This document shows positions 34,192 through 42,909 of a DNA stretch of 64,000 nt, piece by piece. Position 1 is the stretch's first letter. Every line of letters begins with the position of its first letter. A program made the position numbers and the translations under genes. Below the pieces are notes generated by a model. That model ran no database searches. It was not told where the DNA came from and saw nothing but the letters and a program-made list of their open reading frames with translations. The DNA comes from Nitrospira sp. CR1.1 (GTDB taxonomy: Bacteria > Nitrospirota > Nitrospiria > Nitrospirales > Nitrospiraceae): contig WIAF01000007.1 of the NCBI GenBank assembly GCA_014055465.1, positions 62,001 through 126,000 of the forward strand, written 5' to 3'.

Positions 34192-34766
34192 GCCGGTTGG
34201 ACTTCTTTCGGCGCGACGTGAAATCGGGTCAGTGCGGTGTCGCCGTAGTCGTAGCGCTTCACCTGCGAGAGCGGACCCAGAACGGAGGGAATGTCCGCTT
34301 TCCGTCCATGTTCCAGGATGACCACGGCGTCATCCGACAGCCAGCCCGCGTGCCATTGCCATTCTGTTGCCAGGGCAATCAATTCAGGCGTGAGTTGATA
34401 GGGTGGATCGCAGAAGACAATGTCGTAGGGGCCTGACCATTGGGTGCCGCGGCGAAAAAACTGACTCACCTGACAGGCGCAGATGTTGGAGGACTGTTCC
34501 AACCCGCATTGCCGGAGGTTGGACTGGACCAGGCGTAACGCGTCGCGATTGGCTTCCACAAAGGTCACATGCGTCGCCCCGCGGCTCAAGGCCTCAATGC
34601 CGATCGAACCGGTCCCCGCATAGAGGTCGAGCACGCGCGCCCCCATGATGCGTTCGCCAAGGATGGAAAAGAGCGCTTCTTTGACTCGATCGGAGGTCGG
34701 GCGGATAGCCTGTCCCCTGGGACCCAGCAACCGTCGGCCCCGATGAAGCCCAGCGATGACACGCAT
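34188..34766 (-). CDS. rsmD: 16S rRNA guanine-N2 methyltransferase RsmD
   Basis: A 192-residue SAM-dependent enzyme that methylates G966 of 16S rRNA (E. coli numbering). MRVIAGLHRGRRLLGPRG starts the protein and fixes the start at 34766; a longer reading from 34796 is less likely. Then RPTSDRVKEALFSIL, the SAM site VLDLYAGTGSIGIEALSRG, and the catalytic FCDPPYQ. rsmD followed by coaD is a common bacterial pair. Confidence 0.95.
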   Translation of the reverse strand: MRVIAGLHRGRRLLGPRGQAIRPTSDRVKEALFSILGERIMGARVLDLYAGTGSIGIEALSRGATHVTFVEANRDALRLVQSNLRQCGLEQSSNICACQVSQFFRRGTQWSGPYDIVFCDPPYQLTPELIALATEWQWHAGWLSDDAVVILEHGRKADIPSVLGPLSQVKRYDYGDTALTRFHVAPKEVQPA

Positions 34767-34941
34767 GATCGTATTCAGGTGAGAGCCATTCGTCACTGGC
34801 TAAGCAGTGAGAGAATGTAACACAGCGTTTTTGAAGGGGTCAAGGTGATGGGACGCGATGAGAGGGGCGGGAAGCCGGAAAGGTCTTCTCCCCGCCGCGG
34901 GGCGGGGAGCGCTGTAGACGTCGAGGAGGCGTTCGTGCGCT

Positions 34942-34970
34942 TTGACGCGTGACAGGAGGCTCGCTATAAT
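34942..34970 (+). promoter_or_regulatory. Strong sigma70-type promoter without a downstream gene
   Basis: TTGACG (34942-34947), exactly 17 bases, then a perfect TATAAT (34965-34970). Transcription would begin near 34977. The next plus-strand ORF (35009-35200) is antisense to a zinc-ribbon gene and has a poor ribosome-site arrangement, so the product is more likely an RNA. Confidence 0.6.
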
Positions 34971-34976
34971 CGGGCG

Positions 34977-35119
34977 ACACCAAGACTCGGTTCAAGCGGG
35001 CTGAGGAGGTGGCCACATCCCGGGCCGTCACACCACCACATCACACGGAGAACAGAGCGAGGGATCCGCGTTTAGCGGGTCGCCACCGGCTGAGCGTCGC
35101 GAGCCGCGAGGCTCTTTCT
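34977..35119 (+). ncRNA. Candidate small RNA, about 140 nt
   Basis: It runs from the expected start of the 34942-34970 promoter to a hairpin GAGCC-GCGA-GGCTC (35101-35114) followed by TTTCT, an intrinsic-terminator-like end on the plus strand. The interval contains self-complementary GGTGG/CCACC blocks. Its last ~50 bases are antisense to the 3' end of the zinc-ribbon gene (35072-35245). It is not a recognisable 6S, tmRNA, RNase P or SRP RNA. Prediction only. Confidence 0.35.
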
Positions 35120-35245
35120 ACGATTGGCCGAAATGGTTCTATCGATGATGGCTCCGCAGTTGATGCATTTCCAGGCGTAAAAAATGAGGAAGAAGTCTGA
35201 GAACCGTTCCAACATCATCATGCCTTTGCATTTCGGACATTCCAT
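35072..35245 (-). CDS. Small zinc ribbon protein (57 aa)
   Basis: A 57-residue protein with an excellent ribosome site (AGGAGG, five bases before the ATG). MECPKCKGMMMLERF and AWKCINCGAIID give two CxxC pairs separated by ~20 residues, one zinc-binding ribbon, with an aromatic, hydrophobic middle (SDFFLIFYAW). The C-terminus is basic (ISANRRKSLAARD). Proteins of this type are common as short hypothetical zinc ribbons in Nitrospira-like and deltaproteobacterial genomes; a role in RNA or protein binding is a guess. Confidence 0.8.
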   Translation of the reverse strand: MECPKCKGMMMLERFSDFFLIFYAWKCINCGAIIDRTISANRRKSLAARDAQPVATR

Positions 35246-35383
35246 TGTTTCCTCCTGGGTATTGACGTTTACAGCTGTGTCTGCTCTCAAGCAAGAGCTG
35301 CACCAAAATGTCAAGTGTTTATATTTCAATAGGTTACACGAGGAAAGTGCCATACATGACACGCGCCAGGCGTCAAGTCTCCG

Positions 35384-35416
35384 GCACAAAAAAGTGCAGG
35401 CTGACATTTTTTTGTC
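35384..35416. repeat. Twin mini-hairpins just upstream of radC
   Basis: GCAC-A6-GTGC (35384-35397) and GACA-T6-TGTC (35403-35416). The A6 and T6 loops are complementary to each other, so alternative pairings are possible. They end 13 bases before the radC start and would cover the ribosome-loading region. Confidence 0.4.
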
Positions 35417-35429
35417 GTAGAAAGCTGCC

Positions 35430-36146
35430 ATGACCTTCAAAAAAGCAGGGGGTGGAATCGGGGATTGGCCGGAAACTGAGCGGCCGCGTGAACGATTGCT
35501 CAGCGAGGGGGCAGAAAGCCTGTCCGATGCGCAATTGCTGGCGATTCTTTTACGCGTGGGCCGGCAGGACGCATCGGCCGTCAAGGTCGGCATGGAGGTG
35601 CTCGGCCGTGTCGGGGGTATTTTCGGGCTCTTGCATTGCAGCACCGAAGAGCTCTGCGCCATTCCCGGGGTAGGACCGGCCAAAGCTGCGCAATTGAAGG
35701 CGGCGGTGGAGGTCGGCAAACGGGCCGTCTCTGCGCCATTGACGACCGGGACGCGCATCAATTCGAGCGCGGATTTGTTTAAGCATTACCACGCAGGCTT
35801 GCGGGATCTGCGTCATGAGATTTTCGCTGTGGTCTTGCTGGATGCCAAGAATCAGGTCATTCGCGACGTGACGATTTCGGAAGGCAGCCTGACGCTGAGT
35901 ATCGTGCATCCGCGGGAAGTGTTTATCCCCGCCATGCGCGCCTCGGCCGCCGGAGTGATTTTTCTTCACAACCATCCCAGCGGAGACCCCACGCCAAGCC
36001 AGGAAGATCGTGTGCTGACGGCCAGGCTCGTGTCAGCGGGAGCGCTTCTGGGAATTCAGGTGCTGGATCACCTCATTGTGGGCGACGGTCGGTATGTGAG
36101 TTTCGCCGACCAGGGATGGCTCGGCGCAGAGGCGCCGAAAACATGA
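35430..36146 (+). CDS. radC: RadC/JAB-domain protein
   Basis: A 238-residue protein of the RadC family. An N-terminal helix-hairpin-helix part (about 1-90: RPRERLLSEGAESLSDAQLLAILL, CAIPGVGPAKAAQLKAA) precedes the JAMM metallopeptidase-like domain (about 110-235) with FLHNHPSGDPTPSQED, whose His/His/Asp bind zinc, and an upstream Glu for catalysis. RadC is long associated with DNA repair, but its true role is unsettled. Confidence 0.95.
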   Translation: MTFKKAGGGIGDWPETERPRERLLSEGAESLSDAQLLAILLRVGRQDASAVKVGMEVLGRVGGIFGLLHCSTEELCAIPGVGPAKAAQLKAAVEVGKRAVSAPLTTGTRINSSADLFKHYHAGLRDLRHEIFAVVLLDAKNQVIRDVTISEGSLTLSIVHPREVFIPAMRASAAGVIFLHNHPSGDPTPSQEDRVLTARLVSAGALLGIQVLDHLIVGDGRYVSFADQGWLGAEAPKT

Positions 36147-36278
36147 CCGGCTGGACCCAGTGCGCGCATCGCCTGTCACCGCAGGAGGAGACGGCACAGA
36201 TCGAGAAAGGAAGGTGTCGCTCGCAAGTCTTTCTCTAACCAGGCCCCCAGCGGCCGCCGACTACCGGAGGAGGTCATG

Positions 36279-38384
36279 ATGAATGTTCCCCTCGCCGAAT
36301 CCATCAGGAATGTGGCTGTGGTATCGAATGCGGGATCGGGTAAAACCTCATTAGTCGAAGCGTTAGCCTGCTGCGCAGGCAGTCTTTCCTCTCCCGGTTC
36401 TATCCAGGCCGGAACTACCGTCTCCGATTTTGAACCGGAAGAAATCCAGCACCGAACATCCGTCCATACCGGCGTGGTTCGCTGCCTGTGCCACGACACC
36501 GTGCTCAATCTCCTCGATACCCCGGGATCGCCCAGTTTCATTGCCGAGGTGCGGTCGGCATTGCGCGTCGCTGATGGTGTGGTGCTGGTGGTGAACGCGG
36601 CAACAGGCGTCCGTAGCGAACTGCAGCGCCTCTGGTCGCTCATCCGGGCGGCCGGCCTTCCATGCATGGTCTTCGTAAATGATCTGGATAAGGAGGGGAC
36701 GATATTTGCGACGATGCTCGAACAGGTGACGAAAGAACTGGAAATGCCAGCGGTCCCCTTAATCCTCACGAATGGAGAAGGCGCGGAGTTGAGGGACATT
36801 GTGGATCTCCTTCAGGACTGCGTCCTGACAGCACGGCAGGACCGTCCGCAGGCAGATCCGTCTCCGGTTCCGTCCGAGTGGCGCGACCGCATCGATCAGG
36901 CCCGGCGCCGCCTGATCGAAATGGTGGCCGAACGCGACGAAGTCTTGCTTGAACGGTACCTCACCGACGGGACATTGACGGAAGCAGCCTTGCGGGAGGG
37001 ATTACGGGCCGGTGTCCAACGAGGAGCCCTGGTGCCGGTGGTTGGAGGATCGGCGCTGCGCAACCTGGGCGTGCAGACACTGTTACAGGGCCTGCTCCAG
37101 CTCATGCCGTCACCGGTCGATCGGGCGCACATCGCGCCGGTGCAGGGGATCGGTCTCACTGAGGGCTCCCAGCCCGTCGCGAGGGAGCCGCTGGCGACGG
37201 CGCCCTTCTCGGGACTGGTGTTCAAGACCATCATTGATCCATTCGTCGGGCGCCTGTCCTACGTACGGCTCTATTCAGGCACCTTGCAGGCGGATAGCAG
37301 CCTGTACAATGCGACTAGGCAGGTACGGGAACGCGGTGGTCATCTGTTTTCGATATTCGGGAAAAAGTACACCCCTGTGTCTCGCGCGGTGGCCGGCGAT
37401 ATCGTGGCGATCGGGAAGCTGAAAGACAGCCTGACCGGCGATACGCTGTGTGATGAGCAGGCACCGATCCTATTGCCGGGGATTCACCTCGGGCGACCGG
37501 TAATGTCCTTCGCCATCGAGCCGAAGTCCAACTCTGAAATCGAAAAGGTCAGTGTGGGGTTGCACAAGTTGATCGAGGAAGATCCGAGCCTTGAATTCAA
37601 TCGCCACATGGAGACCAAGGAAATGGTGCTGAGCGGAATGGGTCAACTGCATATCGACGTCGCCCTGGAAAAACTACACCGTAAGTACGGCGCGGCAGTG
37701 ACGCTGCATGCGCCGAAAATTCCCTACCGCGAAACGATTCGCAGTGTGGCGCAGGCGCAGGGGAAGTATAAAAAACAGACCGGCGGACACGGGCAATATG
37801 GGGATTGCTGGGTGGAAGTCGGACCGCTCCCCCGCGGCCAGGGATTTGAGTTCCAGAATAAAATTGTCGGTGGCGCCATTCCGCGCAATTTCGTGCCGGC
37901 CGTCGAAAAGGGGGTCGTAGAGGCACTCCATGAAGGCCCGTTGGCAGGATATCCCGCCGTTGACGTGCGGGTGACCGTGTACGATGGTTCATACCATGTG
38001 GTCGATTCATCCGAAATGGCCTTTAAGATCGCCGGATCGATGGGCGTCAAAAAGGCGATGGAAGCGGCACACCCGGTTCTGCTGGAGCCGCTCATGAGCG
38101 TGGAGGTTGAGGTTCCGGCTGAAGGCGTCGGCACGGTACTCGGCGATCTCAACGCGAGGCGCGGACGGATCGTCCTGGTGGAGGCCAGCGGCCATATGGA
38201 AACCGTGAAGGCGCTCGTGCCCCAGGCAGAGTTGGTCAGTTATGCCACTTCGTTAAACTCGATGACTGGAGGACAAGGCAGTTATGTGATGGAATTTGCC
38301 CACTACGAAGAGGTCCCCCGAGAGCTGGCTACGCGCATCGTCGAAGAGCGCAAAGCGGAGCGTCATGGGGTGGTTGCCCATTGA
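36279..38384 (+). CDS. Elongation factor G-like GTPase paralogue
   Basis: A 701-residue five-domain translational-GTPase-like protein (close to full-length EF-G). The second of two adjacent ATGs is chosen because GGAGGAGG is five bases before it. G1 is SNAGSGKTS (16-24), G3 DTPG (80-83); the G4 motif NKxD is replaced by NDLD (134-137). Later domains are intact, with GHGQYGDCWVEV, MGVKKAMEAAHPVLLEPLM and NARRGRI. It is a paralogue, not the housekeeping EF-G, whose gene is normally near rpsL/rpsG. It may act as a ribosome rescue, hibernation or antibiotic-type factor. Confidence 0.85.
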   Translation: MNVPLAESIRNVAVVSNAGSGKTSLVEALACCAGSLSSPGSIQAGTTVSDFEPEEIQHRTSVHTGVVRCLCHDTVLNLLDTPGSPSFIAEVRSALRVADGVVLVVNAATGVRSELQRLWSLIRAAGLPCMVFVNDLDKEGTIFATMLEQVTKELEMPAVPLILTNGEGAELRDIVDLLQDCVLTARQDRPQADPSPVPSEWRDRIDQARRRLIEMVAERDEVLLERYLTDGTLTEAALREGLRAGVQRGALVPVVGGSALRNLGVQTLLQGLLQLMPSPVDRAHIAPVQGIGLTEGSQPVAREPLATAPFSGLVFKTIIDPFVGRLSYVRLYSGTLQADSSLYNATRQVRERGGHLFSIFGKKYTPVSRAVAGDIVAIGKLKDSLTGDTLCDEQAPILLPGIHLGRPVMSFAIEPKSNSEIEKVSVGLHKLIEEDPSLEFNRHMETKEMVLSGMGQLHIDVALEKLHRKYGAAVTLHAPKIPYRETIRSVAQAQGKYKKQTGGHGQYGDCWVEVGPLPRGQGFEFQNKIVGGAIPRNFVPAVEKGVVEALHEGPLAGYPAVDVRVTVYDGSYHVVDSSEMAFKIAGSMGVKKAMEAAHPVLLEPLMSVEVEVPAEGVGTVLGDLNARRGRIVLVEASGHMETVKALVPQAELVSYATSLNSMTGGQGSYVMEFAHYEEVPRELATRIVEERKAERHGVVAH

Positions 38385-38427
38385 CGAGCGGCCTTCCGCG
38401 ATGCCCCGCTGCGACTCCGCGGAGCGG

Positions 38428-39834
38428 CTAGTGATCGGCTGGTTTCAGCACAACGTAAAAGGCCCGTCCTTCGCGTAAGACGCGCAAGAGAATGGTGTCG
38501 CCGCGTTTGACCTTGGCGACAGCGATGGTAAATTCTCCGACCGTGCCGGTGTCGACGCGGTTGACCTCTTTGATCAAATCGCCTTCCCGCAACCCTTCGG
38601 CCTGGGCAAGACTTCCTGCGTCCACTTTCGAGATCAGCACGCCACGGCTTTCATTCAGTCGAAACTTTTCGGCCAGACCAGCCGTTAAGTCCTGCACATC
38701 GATGCCCAACTTCAAGTCGGTACGGCTTTGGGGCAGCGAGGCCATAACAACCGTATCCCGGCGCTCGCTCAGCGCCACCTGGAGATTGATGCGTTTCCCG
38801 TCGCGCACCACTTCGACGCGGGTGGTGGAACCGGGGTCCAAGGCGGCCACCAGGCGAGACAGTTTATTCGGCGTGTCTACGAGCGCGCCATCAACCTTCG
38901 TAATCACATCGCCGGGCTTGATGCCGGCCAGTGCCGCCGGATCCCGCTCGAACACTTCATTGACCAGCACGCCCTCGTTCTCCTCCACGCCGAACTTACT
39001 GGCCAGATCCGGCGTCAGCGGTTGTAACCCGACGCCCAACCAGGCTCGCACGACTTTGCCTTTGGCGATCAACTGGGTCATCACCTGCTTGGCCATGTTG
39101 GACGGGATGGCGAACCCGATACCCTGTGCAAAATTGATGATCGCGGTATTGATGCCGATGATGTCCCCTCTGAGATCGAAGAGCGGGCCGCCGGAGTTGC
39201 CGGGGTTGATCGAAGCATCAGTCTGAATAAAATTTTCGTAGCGGGAGAGATTGATATTTTCCCGTCCGATGCCGCTGACCACGCCCAGCGTCACGGTGCG
39301 GTCTAGGCCGAACGGATTCCCGACGGCCAGCACCCATTGGCCGACTTTCACGCCGGACGAGTCACCGAAATGGGCCGCGGGGAGGGGATGGTCGGTCGTG
39401 ACTTTCAGCACCGCCAGATCGGTATCGGGATCCTTGCCGATCACCTGCGCAAATAATTTGGTTTTATCTGAGAGGCGGACCTCCACCTCCGCGGCCTCGC
39501 CCACCACATGATTGTTCGTAATGATATGACCCATGGCATCGACGATGACGCCGGACCCGGAGCCGGTCGAACTGGGAACGCGCTCTCCTGACCCGTCTCG
39601 CGACCGTCCGGTGGCGGGGATCGGAAAGATGCTGACGACCGACGGCTTGGCCTGTTCTGCCAGGTCTGTAATGACGGTCTGCAGTTCTTCGAGGAGGCGC
39701 AATCCGGGAGACACGGCTCGCGGAGTGGACGCGATCTCAGCGGCGGCAACGGTGGTGAAGGGCATTCCAACGAACGATTCAGCAAGGCAAAGTCCGACAA
39801 GCAGTAGTGCCGAGATGGAGTTCGGTGTTTTCAT
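38428..39834 (-). CDS. degP: Periplasmic serine protease, DegP/HtrA family
   Basis: A 468-residue exported protease/chaperone (usual 450-490). The start at 39834 creates a signal peptide (SISALLLVGLCLAESFVG, cleavage near AAAE). The trypsin-like domain has the triad His in TNNHVVGEA, Asp in DPDTDLAVLKV and Ser in NPGNSGGPLFD. Two PDZ domains follow (FGVEENEGVLVNEVFERDP and FRLNESRGVLISKVDAGS). It degrades or refolds misfolded periplasmic and outer-membrane proteins. It is convergent with the EF-G-like gene. Confidence 0.95.
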   Translation of the reverse strand: MKTPNSISALLLVGLCLAESFVGMPFTTVAAAEIASTPRAVSPGLRLLEELQTVITDLAEQAKPSVVSIFPIPATGRSRDGSGERVPSSTGSGSGVIVDAMGHIITNNHVVGEAAEVEVRLSDKTKLFAQVIGKDPDTDLAVLKVTTDHPLPAAHFGDSSGVKVGQWVLAVGNPFGLDRTVTLGVVSGIGRENINLSRYENFIQTDASINPGNSGGPLFDLRGDIIGINTAIINFAQGIGFAIPSNMAKQVMTQLIAKGKVVRAWLGVGLQPLTPDLASKFGVEENEGVLVNEVFERDPAALAGIKPGDVITKVDGALVDTPNKLSRLVAALDPGSTTRVEVVRDGKRINLQVALSERRDTVVMASLPQSRTDLKLGIDVQDLTAGLAEKFRLNESRGVLISKVDAGSLAQAEGLREGDLIKEVNRVDTGTVGEFTIAVAKVKRGDTILLRVLREGRAFYVVLKPADH

Positions 39835-39923
39835 GGTGAGGCAAGCTCCGAAGGCCATACCTATACAGTCTGACAACGCCTCAGGATACCAGATTTTCTC
39901 GTAACGGCGAAAGGCAGGACGGC

Positions 39924-40562
39924 TCAGGCTGTTTTGGATGCGGCCGGGTGTTGGAAATGCGGGACCCAGTGGGCCAAGTCATGGCGAAGTCCGACAAGGA
40001 TCACGATGTCATCGGGACGCAGGGTCATGGAATGGGAGAGAGGCAGGAGAAACGGTCCGCGAAAAACCGCGACGATGTGAGTTGTGGCCGGCAAGTCGAA
40101 TTCGCCGATCGGATGGCCGATCACCGGGGCGCCTCTGGCGACCACCACGCGTTCGATGCCCGCGTCGCGTAAACCCAAGTCACGCTGCATGGTCAGTAGG
40201 TCTTCATGAGCCAGTTCGACCTTGAGCTCGCGAATCTGACGTTCAACCAGCTGCAAAGCGGCTTGTTGTCCCTTGATGCGGTCGGAGGCGGAGCGGATCG
40301 CGTCCTGCAACGATGCCAATTCGGACGGCGCCACCGGATGCGCTCCGGCAACTGGTTTGGCCGCGAAGGCGGCGATGCGTTGTCCGATGTGGCAATGAAT
40401 AACGTGCCTCTGGCTCAGGATCGTCGCGGCCTGGCCATGGAGGCGTAAGACATGGACTTTGCGGTTGACGCGTTCCGCTATCGCGACAATCGTCTCGTAG
40501 AGTGCGCTGCCGGTCAGTGAGAGTTCTTTGCGGATGCGAGCTAAGAGCTCAAAAGACAGCAT
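39924..40562 (-). CDS. TrkA-C (RCK_C) domain protein
   Basis: A 212-residue cytoplasmic protein. The N-terminal ~130 residues are helical, with a coiled region (ELASLQDAIRSASDRIKGQQ). The C-terminal ~75 residues form a TrkA-C ligand-binding domain: RVVVARGAPVIGHPIGEFDLP, THIVAVFRG, TLRPDDIVILVG. Such domains bind nucleotides and gate K+ or other transport. No channel or Trk partner gene is near. It lies 29 AT-rich bases downstream of plsY. Confidence 0.75.
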   Translation of the reverse strand: MLSFELLARIRKELSLTGSALYETIVAIAERVNRKVHVLRLHGQAATILSQRHVIHCHIGQRIAAFAAKPVAGAHPVAPSELASLQDAIRSASDRIKGQQAALQLVERQIRELKVELAHEDLLTMQRDLGLRDAGIERVVVARGAPVIGHPIGEFDLPATTHIVAVFRGPFLLPLSHSMTLRPDDIVILVGLRHDLAHWVPHFQHPAASKTA

Positions 40563-40591
40563 CGTGTTAATGTCTGATAAGATATATTATG

Positions 40592-41194
40592 TTAACTTGT
40601 CTGTCCGATTCGAGATTCCGTGCCACTCCACAAACGAATCAAATTGTCCTTGTGTCTCATCCAGATCAAGAGACTCACGACACAGGCAAATCCGATAAAC
40701 GTCCATGACCGATGGAAGAACAGCGCGACGACCGGAAACATCCCGAAGGCGAACAGCGCGCCTCCGGATGAATACTTCCACAGAAAGACGGCGCCGATCC
40801 ACAGGGCCATCAGTGTCAGTCCGATCCAAGGGGCAACACCCAAGGCTGCGCCCAAGGCCGTGGCCACGCCTTTTCCGCCCTTGAACCCGAGAAAGACCGA
40901 GTGCAAATGGCCGATGATCGAAGCCAGGGCAACCCACAGAATGGCGGTTTCCCCATGCAGGACCATCGTCCCCACCCACCCTGCCAGCCAGCCTTTTCCG
41001 ATGTCCCCGAGGAGTGTCAGGACACCCGCTTTTTTTCCGCTCACCCGCAGGACGTTGGTGAAGCCGACATTCTTGCTACCGGCGGTTCGCGGATCAACGG
41101 CGCCCAACAGTCGTGACACGACGACCCCGAACGGAACCGACCCGAGGAGATAGGCGAAGAGGATGAGGAGACCGATGAGCCAGAGACTGTCCAT
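40592..41194 (-). CDS. plsY: Glycerol-3-phosphate acyltransferase PlsY
   Basis: A 200-residue membrane enzyme with five predicted membrane segments. It transfers an acyl group from acyl-phosphate to glycerol-3-phosphate, the first step of phospholipid synthesis. Motifs: AYLLGSVPFGVVVSRLLG (motif 1), RTAGSKNVGFTNVLRVSGKK (motif 2, phosphate binding), and FLGFKGGKGVATALGA (motif 3). It follows pgsA, so phospholipid genes are grouped. Confidence 0.96.
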   Translation of the reverse strand: MDSLWLIGLLILFAYLLGSVPFGVVVSRLLGAVDPRTAGSKNVGFTNVLRVSGKKAGVLTLLGDIGKGWLAGWVGTMVLHGETAILWVALASIIGHLHSVFLGFKGGKGVATALGAALGVAPWIGLTLMALWIGAVFLWKYSSGGALFAFGMFPVVALFFHRSWTFIGFACVVSLLIWMRHKDNLIRLWSGTESRIGQTS

Positions 41195-41223
41195 TACCGG
41201 GTGACTGCCGCCGGGTTGTCCAC

Positions 41224-41838
41224 CTAGAGGCCTTTTGCTCCCACCTGACGCCAGAAGCTCCAGACATATTGTGCGCCCGATACATAGCCAAGGATCAGAG
41301 AGAGGTACAGGGTGACGATACCAGCCAGATGCAGGTTGCCGATGGTCTCCACGACGGTGCCCTCAAGCACCAGAAGGACGATAGCGATGACCTGCAACGC
41401 CATTTTGTATTTGCCGGTGACTTCGGCTGACATGATCAGTCCTTCGGACGCGGCGATCGCCCGCAATCCTGTCACGGCCACTTCCCGCGCGATGATCAGA
41501 ATGGCCGCCAGCGCGCTGACGCGATCGACTTGCACCAGGAGAATTAAGGCAGACAACACCAGCAGCTTGTCGGCAATGGGATCCAGGAGGCGTCCAAGCT
41601 TCGTGATCTGGCCGGTTTTCCTGGCCACGTAGCCGTCCAGCAGATCCGTCACGGCAGCCACGACGAACACGATGGCCGCGCTCAAGGCACGGTCCGGCGT
41701 GGGATCGATGAGCAACATGACGAACACCGGAATCAACAGAATCCGGACAAGCGTCAGCACATTCGGCAGATTGACGTTACTTTCCCGCCCCGCCGACCGC
41801 ATCAGGACTAGCCCAGCTTCTTTCCAGCTCTCTCCCAT
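41224..41838 (-). CDS. pgsA: CDP-diacylglycerol-glycerol-3-phosphate phosphatidyltransferase
   Basis: A 204-residue membrane enzyme of the CDP-alcohol phosphatidyltransferase family. The signature DLLDGYVARKTGQITKLGRLLDPIADK (D-x2-DG-x2-AR-x8-G-x3-D-x3-D) begins at about residue 65 and binds the metal and CDP group. Its length and closeness to plsY fit PgsA, which starts phosphatidylglycerol synthesis; another CDP-alcohol transferase cannot be excluded by sequence alone. GGAAGAG precedes the ATG. Confidence 0.9.
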   Translation of the reverse strand: MGESWKEAGLVLMRSAGRESNVNLPNVLTLVRILLIPVFVMLLIDPTPDRALSAAIVFVVAAVTDLLDGYVARKTGQITKLGRLLDPIADKLLVLSALILLVQVDRVSALAAILIIAREVAVTGLRAIAASEGLIMSAEVTGKYKMALQVIAIVLLVLEGTVVETIGNLHLAGIVTLYLSLILGYVSGAQYVWSFWRQVGAKGL

Positions 41839-41871
41839 GGTCTCTTCCGCCTGTTATCCTTGAGGACTCTC

Positions 41872-42909
41872 CTATACAATGCCGTGTTTGAGCAGGTCAT
41901 GCAAGTGCACCACCCCGGCCAGGCGATTCGGGGGTTCGATGACCACCAGCGCCGTGATGGAGAAACGCTCCATCAGCGCGACGGCGGTCGTGGCCAGTTC
42001 GTCCGGGCCGATGGTCTTCGGATGGCGGCTGGCCAGGTCACCGGCCGTGATGCGGCTGAAATCCCCCCCGGCTTGAATGAATCGCCGTAAGTCGCCATCG
42101 GTCACAATTCCGTACAGCGCCCCCTTCGCATTGACCACCGTCGTCAGACCGAGTTTCTTCGAGGTCATCTCCAGGATCGTATCCGCTCCCGACACGTCGG
42201 CGCGCACGCGCGGCAAATGGTCGCCGTGCTGCATGAGATCGCGCACCTTCACGAGCAGGCGCCGCCCGAGGCTGCCGCCGGGATGAAATTGCGCGAAATC
42301 GTCGTGTTTAAACCCGCGCTGTTGCAGCAAGGCTACGGCCAGGGCATCACCCATCGCGAGGGTGGCGGTCGTGCTGGCGGTCGGGGCCAGGCCCAGCGGG
42401 CAGGCTTCTTCATCGACGGACACATCCAGCGTGACATCGCTGTTTTTCGCGAGTGTCGAGGTCATCTTCCCCGTCATACCGACGACCGGCACATTCAGCC
42501 GCTTGACGAATGGCAGCAATTGGAGCACTTCCTGCGTCTCCCCGCTGTTGGAAATGGCGATGAGCACATCACGCCGCGCGAGCATGCCCAGGTCGCCATG
42601 GACTCCTTCAGCCGGATGTAAAAAGAAGGAGGGCGTGCCGGTGCTGGCTAGCGTCGCCGCGATTTTCTGGCCGATGAGGCCGGATTTGCCCATGCCCGAA
42701 ATGACGACTTTTCCCTGGCACTCGTAGAGCAGCGTCACGGCCCGGGCGAATCGCTCATCCAGACGGGCCTTGAGATCGAGCACCGCGCGCGCCTCGATAT
42801 CGAGTACGCGAATCCCCTCGCGCACGCTCGCATCGACTTTGGCGGAATGCACGGCGGATGGTCTGGTCTTGCCTGTTACCGGACCGGCTGTGTGGCGGCT
42901 GCGTCGCAT
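41872..42909 (-). CDS. kdsD: Arabinose-5-phosphate isomerase
   Basis: A 345-residue enzyme that makes D-arabinose 5-phosphate for Kdo. SIS domain at about 45-185 ([42 protein letters not shown]), then two CBS domains (about 220-340). The start overlaps the kdsA 3' end by 34 bases. The Kdo-8-phosphate phosphatase gene kdsC, often nearby, is absent from this window. Confidence 0.95.
   Translation of the reverse strand: MRRSRHTAGPVTGKTRPSAVHSAKVDASVREGIRVLDIEARAVLDLKARLDERFARAVTLLYECQGKVVISGMGKSGLIGQKIAATLASTGTPSFFLHPAEGVHGDLGMLARRDVLIAISNSGETQEVLQLLPFVKRLNVPVVGMTGKMTSTLAKNSDVTLDVSVDEEACPLGLAPTASTTATLAMGDALAVALLQQRGFKHDDFAQFHPGGSLGRRLLVKVRDLMQHGDHLPRVRADVSGADTILEMTSKKLGLTTVVNAKGALYGIVTDGDLRRFIQAGGDFSRITAGDLASRHPKTIGPDELATTAVALMERFSITALVVIEPPNRLAGVVHLHDLLKHGIV

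Noticed and set aside
35009-35200. 63-residue plus-strand frame after the 34942 promoter
   Set aside because: It is antisense to the zinc-ribbon gene, the ribosome-like GAGGAG abuts the GTG, and the product has no folded-protein character.
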